Shown here: piece after piece, positions 53,470 through 60,720 of the stretch
Layout: the number at the start of each line of letters is the position of its first letter
How positions within the stretch are numbered: the stretch's first letter is position 1
Assembly (NCBI GenBank): GCA_910575105.1
Contig: CAJTDK010000020.1
Location: forward strand, 1 to 61,693
Source of the DNA: Lachnospiraceae bacterium
GTDB taxonomy: Bacteria > Bacillota > Clostridia > Lachnospirales > Lachnospiraceae
Reading direction: 5' to 3'
Length of the DNA stretch: 61,693 nt
Program-made: the position numbers and the translations under genes
The notes under the pieces: model-generated
What the model was told of the DNA's origin: nothing
Database searches by the model: none
The model's input: only the letters and a program-made list of their open reading frames with translations

Positions 53470-53610
53470 TTATTGAGAAAAATTATCATTATAAAGCACT
53501 CCGTCCGGCTCATAAACCTTTGGCAGAGCAAGCGCGAACCCCACACCGAACACGATCTCCCTGACCATGGAGAGCATGGTTGAGGCATACGCTTTCCCCA
53601 TTGCCTCCAT
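53470..53610 (-). pseudogene. MATE transporter remnant
   Basis: A 46-codon frame containing MLSMVREIVFGVGFALALP and DGVLYNDN, which matches an internal to C-terminal segment of MATE transporters, with nothing before or after. A GGAGA precedes an ATG, but the peptide cannot be a transporter. Probably a leftover of a second MATE gene. Confidence 0.55.
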
Positions 53611-53888
53611 ATCTGTCTCCTTTCTCCTTAACTGGGCAAAAGCTAGTACTACGTTGCGTAATTAACAGTAACTTTTGCCCCTGTACATAAAAGAAGCGCA
53701 TAACCCTGGCTGCTGGATTTAGGCCAAAGGCTACACGCTGGATGCACTACACTATTTTTATCGAGAAAATCACATGGCAGGTAACTGGATTTACGCAGTA
53801 TAAACCACACATTCTTGTTTATTATACATCTTTTGCAGGAAAAATTCAAAGGAAATTTTGCACAAAAGATTTTTCGGGGAACTCCTTC

Positions 53889-54196
53889 GATACTGTTCAT
53901 GGGTCAGGAATGCGCACTAGTACAGCGAAAATTAAGTTTTGGACAGTTTGGCGCAGAATGTTTTCTGAGCGTGCTGCTTCACAAACGCAGGCGTAGCGAT
54001 GGCTACGCCGAGACTTGGGGAGTAGTGCTATCAGGAAAATCAGCAGGCCAAACTGACAATTCCTTAATATTCGCTGTACTAGCTGCGCATTCCGTAAGAA
54101 TATGATCCAGGAGTGTGGGGCGGCTTTTGCGCAGCAAAACTCGGAATACCGCCACGAATCGTTGCTATGAGCGGCTCCTGGGCCGTGAATAGTAAC
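53889..54196 (-). mobile_element. 146-bp repeat (family 1), copy C, split by a family-2 element
   Basis: Positions 53889-53917 and 54083-54196 rebuild a family-1 repeat in the opposite orientation to copy A. The outer flanks ACTCCTTC and ACCCCTTC look like an 8-bp target duplication with one change. The interruption is the TA-flanked family-2 element at 53920-54080. Confidence 0.75.
53920..54080. mobile_element. Family-2 hairpin element nested in a family-1 repeat
   Basis: A 161-bp unit bounded by TA (53918-53919, 54081-54082) with terminal inverted repeats starting GTACAGCGAA. The central GGCGTAGC-GATG-GCTACGCC hairpin matches the 40.5-kb copy. Non-coding. Confidence 0.75.
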
Positions 54197-54202
54197 ACCC
54201 CT

Positions 54203-54871
54203 TCACCGCACATTCCCATGGTGCCTGTGGCCATCACGGCGTCCATGCCCATGGCCGCCGTAATGACCGTGATGATGCCCGTGTTCGTGACCATTCCTAT
54301 CCCCGCCGTAACGCTCTCTCCAATCCGCACAGACTCTTTCCAGCAGCGACAGCAATTGCCGGCTCTCCTCTTCCGAGAGACAGGAAAACATCTCTTCATG
54401 CCGTTCTTGGCGCTGCACCAGCGCTTTTGCTGCAAGCTCCCTGCCGCTTCCGGTCAGGAGGAGATCTGTTATCCTACGGTCGGCTTTATTCTTTGTGCGG
54501 ACGATCAGTCCTGCATTCTCAAGCTTAGAAAGGATTTCACTGGCCGAGCCCGGCATGATTCCCAAACGCTCTGTCAGGTCCCTCTGCGTCATCCCTTCTG
54601 ACTCATTCAGGATGATCAGGATACGCTTCTGGCTTGCTTTTCCCTCATACATCTGGCGCATCATATGACTTAAATCCCGCAGATTGATGATCAGCTTATC
54701 ATTCCTGTCTGCGTTGTGGTCATACGCTGTACCTCTCTCATGGCCATGCTCTTTTGCATGCCGCTGCTTTTGAATGTTCCCGGTGCGGCCATATTCCTCC
54801 CCTCTGCCGCAGCGCGGCTCACTCAGATCACAGTGCCTTTCGCATCCTGGGCATATATTTTTTTCTGTCAT
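54203..54871 (-). CDS. MarR family regulator with Cys-rich head and His-rich tail
   Basis: A 222-residue regulator. Residues 1-25 hold four or five cysteines (CPGCERHCDLSEPRCGRG). The MarR winged helix spans about 60-175 (RDLTERLGIMPGSASEIL, RTKNKADRRITDLLLTGSG). The C-terminal 35 residues are very rich in His and Gly (HEHGHHHGHYGGHGHGRRD). Both ends could bind metal ions such as nickel, zinc or cobalt. The promoter upstream is flanked by AGGTACCT palindromes, the probable operator. No target gene is evident in the same operon. Confidence 0.85.
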   Translation of the reverse strand: MTEKNICPGCERHCDLSEPRCGRGEEYGRTGNIQKQRHAKEHGHERGTAYDHNADRNDKLIINLRDLSHMMRQMYEGKASQKRILIILNESEGMTQRDLTERLGIMPGSASEILSKLENAGLIVRTKNKADRRITDLLLTGSGRELAAKALVQRQERHEEMFSCLSEEESRQLLSLLERVCADWRERYGGDRNGHEHGHHHGHYGGHGHGRRDGHRHHGNVR

Positions 54872-54891
54872 AAATCAATCCTCCTTTTCAT

Positions 54892-54939
54892 TAGGTACCT
54901 TGATTATATCCCGATCCCACTATTTTGTCAAGGTACCTA
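54892..54939 (-). promoter_or_regulatory. Perfect-consensus promoter between two operator halves
   Basis: On the minus strand TTGACA (54926-54931) and TATAAT (54903-54908) are spaced by 17 bp, a full consensus. TAGGTACCTTGA (54892-54903) and TCAAGGTACCTA (54928-54939) are exact inverted repeats covering both promoter elements. Probable autoregulation by the MarR protein. Confidence 0.8.
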
Positions 54940-55007
54940 GAAATATTTTTATGTTGAACACCCAATGGATTGCTGGTCACGGTGTGAACGTTAATCGCCA
55001 GATCCCC

Positions 55008-55196
55008 TTAGATTCTCCGGTGGTGTATGTCCGCTTTGGCAGGAATGTACAGCTTTTGTACACTTCCCGCAGCTGAATCACAACCCGAACTACAGTCTGA
55101 ACCACAGCCTGAACCGCAATCCAAATCCCGGACCGGAAGCGGAAAAGCGATGAAAAACAGCCCCTGAAGCGGATCTTTCCACTCCAGGAGCTGCCA
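55008..55196 (-). pseudogene. 3' remnant of a Cys-rich protein gene
   Basis: An open frame without a start, ending DCGSGCGSDCSSGC, then QKLYIPAKADIHHRRI and stop. The GSGC repeats are typical of a metal-binding tail. Upstream residues are not recognisable. It may be the end of a metal-related gene truncated during rearrangement. Confidence 0.35.
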
Positions 55197-55247
55197 TTAC
55201 GCTTATGTCCAACCCTGACACCCTGTTAAATTATACCAATCTGGATT

Positions 55248-55314
55248 CTACATATCACGCCTGTTTCTGTCCTCCTCTGATAAGCAGCAATAAATCCCTG
55301 CCTTCGGTATACTG
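55248..55314 (-). pseudogene. N-terminal remnant of a second serine recombinase
   Basis: After the small gene at 55315, the sequence reads IPKAGIYCCLSEEDRNRRDM then stop, matching the first codons of the intact recombinase (VGIYCRLSEED). The expected start ATG reads ACA and only about 20 codons remain. Confidence 0.75.
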
Positions 55315-55455
55315 TCAGCCGGCACTGTTATATCCTTCATCCTTTTCCCGCTGATTGACCAGTTCGATCCATCTTCTGGTAAATTCCTTCTTTCGCTCTT
55401 TTTTATCGACGCTTTTGAAGACGCTTTCACAGATCACCTGCGTTCCTTTTGCCAT
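55315..55455 (-). CDS. Second copy of the small recombinase-linked protein
   Basis: A 46-residue homologue of the 47610-47747 product, starting MAKGTQVICESVFKSVDKKE and sharing RKKEFTRRW. The upstream region (hairpin CTGCA/TGCAG and TACAAGCGTT) is also conserved. It precedes a dead recombinase, so it is either a relic or still expressed and able to act on the intact recombinase. Confidence 0.6.
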   Translation of the reverse strand: MAKGTQVICESVFKSVDKKERKKEFTRRWIELVNQREKDEGYNSAG

Positions 55456-55512
55456 TCAATCACCCCTGCTTTCTGCATTAACAGCCTATGCAGAAACGCT
55501 TGTACGTTATGT

Positions 55513-55570
55513 GTATCATGTTCTTACGGAATGCGCAGCCAGTGCGTATTCCTGACCCATGAACAGTAAC
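55513..55570 (+). mobile_element. Family-1 repeat, copy D, right-end fragment
   Basis: GTATCATGTTCTTACGG through CCTGACCCATGAACAGTAAC matches the last 58 bp of copies A and B. The left part is missing; it abuts the upstream region of the small recombinase-linked gene. Confidence 0.8.
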
Positions 55571-55761
55571 CTTAGTACGTCATTGCATTATTCGTAATAA
55601 TTTAAAATATTTACACGTTGGTTTCTATATGATAAAATGGCACTTAAGTTTACGCAAATTATGTTTCAAAAAAACAAAAAATATCTTCCCTCTTTGCACT
55701 TCACTTCAACTATATAATCCAAATTATTTTCTAACATCTTTAGACTAATAGACTGCCCTGC
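55571..55761. other. AT-rich intergenic stretch, no gene seen
   Basis: About 190 bp of AT-rich sequence with several weak -10-like hexamers (for example TATGATAAAAT near 55630) but no convincing promoter, gene or repeat. Confidence 0.5.
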
Positions 55762-56082
55762 ATGCAGATACAGGAAGAAGTTTATTTCTGTCAGGTCACG
55801 CACCGAACTTGGGATGCTATCCTCCATGCCATAAGGGAAGCGCACAAGGACGATACGAACAGTACGGCGGACGGCTCCAATGCCATGAAACTAATCAAAG
55901 ACGCAAAGAAGGCACTGGCTGTGCCGGGTTCCTATCTGGATGTGTTCATCGCCCTTATGTGTACGCAGCTTCAAATCCGATATGAGAAGCTGTCGGAGCA
56001 GGAGCGTATGGTTTTGAAGAATATTATGAAGAAAACTCCGGCATATAAGGATTCCCCGTTGAGCAGGATGAAGCGGAGATAA
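55762..56082 (+). CDS. Hypothetical protein, probably a mobile-element remnant
   Basis: A 106-residue helical, basic protein (SNAMKLIKDAKKALAVPGSY, LSEQERMVLKNIMKKTPAYK). No ribosome binding site lies before the ATG, so the 5' end may be lost. I do not recognise the family. It is flanked by AT-rich sequence and an opposite-strand AraC gene. Confidence 0.45.
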   Translation: MQIQEEVYFCQVTHRTWDAILHAIREAHKDDTNSTADGSNAMKLIKDAKKALAVPGSYLDVFIALMCTQLQIRYEKLSEQERMVLKNIMKKTPAYKDSPLSRMKRR

Positions 56083-56197
56083 AGAAATACCGTTGCTTGG
56101 GTTTTTTATCCATGCAACGGCATTTTGTGGTAGTTCTAATTCAGTTGAGAAGCGAACTATCAAGAAATTGAAAAGGATTCACCAAGATTTCTGGTTA

Positions 56198-57022
56198 TCA
56201 ATTCTTTTCTATAGGTATCCAGATTTCGCTGTAATTCATATCTTTCGTATACATCTCAATATTATAATTACCTGCAAGCTTATATACCTTACAGGAGGGA
56301 AGCCACTCGCTCCATATTTTTGTATTCACATCCTGTAAAGATTTCGGCAATGCTCCATAACAGGGAAATACTGCCCATGTCCCGGCTGGAATTACTTTTG
56401 TTTCCAATCCCTCAGGAACTTCGCTTGCCGGACTGTAATTATCAGCTATCAAATATTCAAAGTTTTGACCTTCACTGTCCATGCAGATCCCATACATTCC
56501 ACATACGATTTTCCCATTCTCGCTTTTCATATGTTCCTGCCAAAACTCAGGAATTTTTTGATAGGAAGTTTCCGAATTGAATTTACGAGAAACTCCCATA
56601 ACTGTGAACTGTTCCTTTTCCACAATTTTATACTCTAACATAGTACCACCCTTCAATGTAAGTTTTATTTTCAGCGGAGCAACAGAATTTAGGCTGCAAT
56701 TCTTTTCTCTTGCCTTGGAAGGCGTTATCCCATGAAATTTAGTGAATGCTTTTGCAAAGCTGTCAGGCGAACTGTATCCATACTTCAGTGCAACATCAAG
56801 CACCTTGATATCGGATGAACAAAGTTCTTGGGCAGCTAGAGTCAGACGGCGGTTTTTGATATACTCCCCAACTGTAAATCCACATAATACATTGAATATT
56901 TTTTGAAAGTAGAAACTTGACACAAATGCTTTGCTTGCGATTTCACTTACATCAATATCTTCGGTCAGATGCTCTTCAATGTAACAAATTGCATTACGTA
57001 TACCGCTATTCCAACTATTCAT
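56198..57022 (-). CDS. AraC family regulator with GyrI-like domain
   Basis: A 274-residue regulator. Two helix-turn-helix motifs are in the N-terminal 105 residues (VSEIASKAFVSSFYFQKIF, VLDVALKYGYSSPDSFAKAF). The C-terminal half (about 118-274, EYKIVEKEQFTVMGVSRKF) is a GyrI/Rob-like small-molecule-binding domain. Such proteins often activate multidrug efflux. AAGGAG precedes the ATG at 57022; the frame is open to 57151 without similarity. Confidence 0.88.
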   Translation of the reverse strand: MNSWNSGIRNAICYIEEHLTEDIDVSEIASKAFVSSFYFQKIFNVLCGFTVGEYIKNRRLTLAAQELCSSDIKVLDVALKYGYSSPDSFAKAFTKFHGITPSKAREKNCSLNSVAPLKIKLTLKGGTMLEYKIVEKEQFTVMGVSRKFNSETSYQKIPEFWQEHMKSENGKIVCGMYGICMDSEGQNFEYLIADNYSPASEVPEGLETKVIPAGTWAVFPCYGALPKSLQDVNTKIWSEWLPSCKVYKLAGNYNIEMYTKDMNYSEIWIPIEKN

Positions 57023-57162
57023 GGGTATCCTTCTCCTTCCTGTGTCACTGTAATTATATTGTACAGGCAAAATCTTAAATTTTCCCGATATTTTGTGTTC
57101 TCTAGTGTAGGATGGCTCCATTATACTACAATAACTTTTCAGAATATTCAAAGCTACAGGGT

Positions 57163-57297
57163 ATGTCCATAATTCCCCTGTCAGGATAAGGGAGCTGTAC
57201 CGTGCCGGGTGTTCTTGCTTGAGATAGTCCCGGTGTAGTCGCCTACCAGAATATAATCAATGCCGTTCTCTGTGATTCTTTCTTTCAGTATTTCCAT
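57163..57297 (-). pseudogene. tnpV remnant with internal deletion
   Basis: MEILKERITENGIDYILVGD matches the start of TnpV, a small protein of conjugative/mobilisable transposons. After VGDY, an internal deletion shifts the frame; the expected DYLKQEHPARYSSLILTGEL follows in another frame, and the end is cut off. Marks a decayed transposon. Confidence 0.7.
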
Positions 57298-57529
57298 TGT
57301 CGTTCCCTTCTGTAGTGGAAGGCTCGTCACTGACCAGCTCAATCACGTCCATAATTCCACAATCCAGCGTTTCGCAGATTCGTGCCAGCGTGTCCATGCT
57401 GATATGTTTCCCCTCTTTGCCCATGTTGGCTATCATATTTGTGGTCAGGCCAGCAGCAAGCCTTAAATCTTCTTTCCTCATGTTGCGCTCTATCAGTGTG
57501 TGCCAGAGCGGTTTGTAGCTGATGTGCAT
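57257..57529 (-). CDS. XRE family helix-turn-helix regulator
   Basis: A 90-residue Cro/C1-type protein (HISYKPLWHTLIERNMRKED, then AAGLTTNMIANMGK and ISMDTLARICETLDCGIMDV). The compact length fits the YozG-like group commonly upstream of tnpV in transposons, and it overlaps the tnpV remnant here by 41 bases as in those elements. It appears intact. Confidence 0.8.
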   Translation of the reverse strand: MHISYKPLWHTLIERNMRKEDLRLAAGLTTNMIANMGKEGKHISMDTLARICETLDCGIMDVIELVSDEPSTTEGNDNGNTERKNHRERH

Positions 57530-57670
57530 GTTTATCCCTGCCTTTCTGCCCCGGATGGGCGTTTATCCCCATTATATCAGGATTCTTGCTAACTCACAAA
57601 TATTTCTTGACGGTATCGCCGATTTCGTCTGGATTGTACTTTTCCTTTCCTCTTTTGCTTACCTCTAATT

Positions 57671-57817
57671 AGCCGCGACCTGCTTGACAGGCTAAAGGAC
57701 GACACTTATCAACTGATCATTCTGCCATACTGCCCAGATGAGGACAGCTTTTCCTCTGCCCGCCTGTGCGAGGAGCAGCTCGGGAAATTCAAAGGGGTCT
57801 TCAGTGCTCCCTTTTAG
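57671..57817 (+). pseudogene. 3' fragment of an unidentified gene
   Basis: An open frame reading RDLLDRLKDDTYQLIILPYC, PDEDSFSSARLCEEQLGKFK and a short tail before TAG. It looks like real protein sequence but has no start and no known match I can name. It could be a truncated mobile-element gene. Confidence 0.3.
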
Positions 57818-57836
57818 CCGGCGTACGGCCAAAGCT

Positions 57837-58295
57837 TTACACGGTCTTCTCAAAGGCAATATCCCCGCGGATGTATTCATAATCGTCAAGCTGTATCTCC
57901 TGAAATCCGAACTTTTCATAGATATGCAGGGCCGCCTTAAGCTTCCGGTTAGAAATGATAAACACTCTTGCCGCGCCGTGTCCAATGGCCCACTGCATAG
58001 CCGCCTCAAATACTGCGCTCCCGCACCCTTTATGGGGACGGTGCTTGTTGGAAGCCAGCTTGCAGATCTCCCATGTCGCATCCTGCATATGCTTTGCCAT
58101 ACACACCGCAAGAACTTCATCCTCCTCAATGGCAAAATAGATCATCGCGCCGTTTTTGATATCCTCTTCAATATTTTCAAACGTCTCCTTATCCTCTTTT
58201 TCCAAAAAACCGAAATTGTCAACAATCCAATCTGTATTGTACTCTATAAATTTGTCCTTGTATTTTGGATCATACGGTATCACTTTCATCTTCAT
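57837..58295 (-). CDS. GNAT family N-acetyltransferase
   Basis: A 152-residue acetyltransferase. Motif A is present as KHRPHKGCGSAVFEAAMQWA, with motif B in ALHIYEKFGFQEIQ. The substrate is unknown. The start at 58295 (ATG after AGGAAAGGA) follows the MarR gene stop by 15 bases, so the two are one operon under a MarR-type operator. Confidence 0.85.
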   Translation of the reverse strand: MKMKVIPYDPKYKDKFIEYNTDWIVDNFGFLEKEDKETFENIEEDIKNGAMIYFAIEEDEVLAVCMAKHMQDATWEICKLASNKHRPHKGCGSAVFEAAMQWAIGHGAARVFIISNRKLKAALHIYEKFGFQEIQLDDYEYIRGDIAFEKTV

Positions 58296-58310
58296 CAATT
58301 CCTTTCCTCT

Positions 58311-58769
58311 TTATTGCCGGACGCCAGCTTGGGCATCCTCCGGAACCGCCGCCAATATTCTTTCGATAGTTTCCATCGCTTCTGCCAGCCGGACATACTC
58401 TTCCTTTGGCACATGCCGGATGGCTTCCCTGATCCCCTGATTGGCCTTATCAGTCAGTTCTTTTGTCATGTGTTTTCCTTTTTCCGTCAGCCGGATCTTG
58501 TATGACCGAGCGTCAGTCTTTGACCTTTCTCTCTCAAGAAGCTCTTCCTTCTCAAACCGCTTAATGATCCGGCTCATGTATCCTTTATCGATACGAAGCT
58601 CCCTGATAATATCATCCGCAGCACATTCCTTCCGTCTATACAATTCGTATAAGACACGGGACTCTGTCATGGAATAATCGGAATGGAGATAACTGCTCTC
58701 ATAAAGATTCATGACCGGCAGATAAAATCGGTTAAATCTTCTAATCTTCAGAACGATGTCGTCATTCAT
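58311..58769 (-). CDS. MarR family transcriptional regulator
   Basis: A 152-residue winged-helix repressor (CAADDIIRELRIDKGYMSRI, RERSKTDARSYKIRLTEKGK). It precedes the acetyltransferase gene and probably controls this two-gene operon through two GTTG-N7-CAAC sites at its promoter. Confidence 0.88.
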   Translation of the reverse strand: MNDDIVLKIRRFNRFYLPVMNLYESSYLHSDYSMTESRVLYELYRRKECAADDIIRELRIDKGYMSRIIKRFEKEELLERERSKTDARSYKIRLTEKGKHMTKELTDKANQGIREAIRHVPKEEYVRLAEAMETIERILAAVPEDAQAGVRQ

Positions 58770-58785
58770 CCTGCCCCCCTATTTA

Positions 58786-58834
58786 GTTGCTTTTGTCAAC
58801 CATAATCATAGCCTCAACAGTTGCTTTTGTCAAC
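58786..58834 (-). promoter_or_regulatory. MarR/acetyltransferase promoter with tandem operators
   Basis: TTGACA (58828-58833) and TATGAT (58805-58810) are spaced by 17 bp on the minus strand. GTTGACAAAAGCAAC occurs twice (58820-58834 and 58786-58800), once over the -35 and once at the start region. Each unit is an imperfect palindrome. Confidence 0.75.
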
Positions 58835-58877
58835 TATTTTCGTAAAGGGCGAACAGTCACCCCATAATCTCCTTGTC

Positions 58878-59117
58878 CTATGCAAACAGCGCTCCCGCTT
58901 TTTCGTATAATTCATGCAGGCGGCCATATGCCTCAATTGACGGCTCCGCGCCATAAGTTACACCCCAGTCGTTGAGCTGCGGCGCAGCTATGATCATATC
59001 CGGCTCATGGTCCTTTTCCGTAAAGCCGAGTTCCTCCGGCATAAGATTGCCCCGTCTCCTGGAAATACAGCCCCCATATCCCGGCAGGGTGAAATAAAGC
59101 GCAAATGCATCAGCCAT
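58878..59117 (-). pseudogene. C-terminal remnant of a probable alpha/beta hydrolase
   Basis: 79 codons with GFTEKDHEPDMIIAAPQLND followed by WGVTYGAEPSIEAYGRLHEL. The ending resembles some small hydrolase or esterase families, but the catalytic parts are absent and the first 20 residues look like junction sequence. Remnant. Confidence 0.4.
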
Positions 59118-59234
59118 CCCTCCTCGTCATGAATCTGTATTTCCAAAACATGCTGTTAAAAGCTTAAGAGCCCCAGAGTTATGTTCATTCACACCAGCCT
59201 GAATTCCATAACTCTGCGACCCTGTATCATCTTG

Positions 59235-59486
59235 CTATCTTAACACCGTATTCTCAATATAATCCCTTATCTCACGGCTATCCTTGGTAAACAGCCCGTC
59301 GTCTACCTGCGCCCCCTTCGCGCAGTCCCGGATAAATGCTACGGACTGGCGGTACTGGAAGGTATCCATGGATGCCGACTGAGATACGGGATAAATCCTT
59401 TTCCCGGTCAGATCATAGCTTTCCAAAAATATCCCTACGGTCATCGACGCCATATGCCACCATATTGCGTGACCAGATTGATACAA
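59235..59486 (-). pseudogene. Truncated flavodoxin
   Basis: The C-terminal half of a long-chain flavodoxin: AIWWHMASMTVGIFLESYDL (normally GYPIWWG) through DDGLFTKDSREIRDYIENTV. The N-terminal FMN phosphate loop is missing; sequence upstream (59487-59618) is unrelated. Not functional as it stands. Confidence 0.7.
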
Positions 59487-59618
59487 TCTTTGAATGGGTG
59501 CTATCGTTTTTTACATTTACCGCAAATGCACCAAAATCAACACTTTTCAGAAAGGCAGATGCACCCATGCATGGGAGGCTATCGCTATTTTTTGCACCCA
59601 AAAGATTCTACTGTTTTA

Positions 59619-60218
59619 TCACTCCATTCGATCTTTTTCCGTAATTTCTCTAATAACCCTGCACGGATTGCCCGCAGCAAGGCTGTGTGGCGGTATATTC
59701 CTTGTTACGACACTGCCAGCCCCAATAACAGAGCCTTCGCCGATTGTTACGCCTCCACAAACAACTACGTTAGCTGCTAGCCAACAATCTTTTTCAATAA
59801 TAATAGGCTTCGCATATTCAAGGTTATACATACTGCCATCTTCACGCATCCTGCAGTTCCGCTCTTTAGGGAGCAACGGATGCATAGGTGTAGCAATAGT
59901 GACATTTGGACCAATCATCACATTATCTCCAATGTGGACGGGACAGACATCCAGACAGGTAAAGTTAAAATTTGCCCCACTGTATTTTCCGAAATATGTA
60001 TTGCAGCCGTAATCAAAGTAGACTGGTGCCTGTAGTCCAGGTATTTCCTGAGTATTCGAAAGCAATTCTTTGAGGATTTCATACTGCTTTTCACTTTCAT
60101 CCTCATCAGTCAAATTATAGCGTCTTGCCAGTTTACGTGCTTTCAGGCGCAATTGATCCAACTCAGGATCAGATGGATCATAAAGCTGTCCTGCAAGCAT
60201 TTTTTCTTTTTCAGTCAT
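59619..60218 (-). CDS. maa: Sugar O-acetyltransferase (maltose/galactoside type)
   Basis: A 199-residue hexapeptide-repeat acetyltransferase. The Mac domain is at 4-58 (EKMLAGQLYDPSDPELDQLR), then the left-handed beta helix with NFNFTCLDVCPVHIGDNVMI, the catalytic histidine in ATPMHPLL and the C-terminal IGAGSVVTRNIPPHSLAAGN. It transfers acetyl from acetyl-CoA to a sugar. Complete and preceded by AGAGGTG. It stands alone within decayed neighbours. Confidence 0.9.
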   Translation of the reverse strand: MTEKEKMLAGQLYDPSDPELDQLRLKARKLARRYNLTDEDESEKQYEILKELLSNTQEIPGLQAPVYFDYGCNTYFGKYSGANFNFTCLDVCPVHIGDNVMIGPNVTIATPMHPLLPKERNCRMREDGSMYNLEYAKPIIIEKDCWLAANVVVCGGVTIGEGSVIGAGSVVTRNIPPHSLAAGNPCRVIREITEKDRME

Positions 60219-60273
60219 TGACTACACCTCTTTCATGATAATCTTGCTTTGTTGGTCATACCCGACATTAAAA

Positions 60274-60558
60274 TTATACCTCAATTCTTTGCAGATTTCC
60301 ACGCAAAGTAACAGTTGGCAGGCAATCCTTACTGTACTGGATCAGGTACTTGGCATCCCGGTACAGAGATTTTCCCGCCGCAGTCACAAAAAGCCCCCGG
60401 TGCGTCCGCTCAAATAACCGCACAGTAAGGCTTTCCTCCAGAGAATTGATTTGCTTGATGACCGCCGGCGAAGTGTTATACATCTTCTCCGCAGCCTTGC
60501 TGAAGCTCCCGGAATCCACCACACAGATAAACGTCTCAAGCTGAGGATTATACATCAT
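60274..60558 (-). pseudogene. LysR family regulator, truncated
   Basis: 94 codons with the complete N-terminal helix-turn-helix (SGSFSKAAEKMYNTSPAVIK, QINSLEESLTVRLFERTHRG), then a short tail (LPTVTLRGNLQRIEV). The roughly 200-residue effector domain is absent. GGAGAG lies upstream of the ATG at 60558. It may bind DNA but cannot sense an effector. Confidence 0.75.
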
Positions 60559-60676
60559 ACTGGCATCTCTCCTATCTTTATCACAGCATATGCATATCCG
60601 CACATGCTGTGTAAGCTTTTATAAATGCAAGAATGAATTCATCCAAAAGATCAGCTTCACTGTTACCGTTTTGCAG

Positions 60677-60720
60677 GTTGTTCTTACAAAATCGCAGCAG
60701 AGCAGAAAGCGCGCACAACC
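60677..60720 (+). other. attR of the cotJC element
   Basis: The right junction. The arm GTTGTTCTTACA (60677-60688), a 4-bp gap AAAT, CGCAGCA (60693-60699), then the GA dinucleotide at 60700-60701, after which cotJC resumes. Confidence 0.85.

Larger units (their letters stand above)
45952..60701. mobile_element. cotJC-intervening element, 14,748 bp, serine-recombinase type
   Basis: It separates the 5' and 3' parts of cotJC. Both junctions share GCAGCAGA. Joining element ends gives a symmetric site: 12-bp arms (GTTGTTCTTACA and TGTAAAAACAAC, one mismatch), 4-bp gaps, CGCAGCA/TGCTGCG inverted repeats and a central GA, as expected for a serine-integrase attP. A large serine recombinase lies at the left end. 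Excision would leave one 203-codon cotJC. Interior genes are a mix of cargo and pseudogenes, while the recombinase and both cotJC parts are intact. The layout resembles the skin element in Bacillus sigK. Confidence 0.92.

Noticed and set aside
53649-53900. 83-codon minus-strand frame
   Set aside because: It runs into a mobile repeat, has no ribosome binding site and no protein-like pattern.
23817-55570. The dispersed 146-bp repeats as a CRISPR array
   Set aside because: Copies are tens of kilobases apart, have terminal inverted repeats and target duplications, and there are no spacers or cas genes.
57692-58135. 147-codon minus-strand frame overlapping the acetyltransferase gene
   Set aside because: It overlaps most of the GNAT gene in another frame and reads as Arg/Leu-rich noise.
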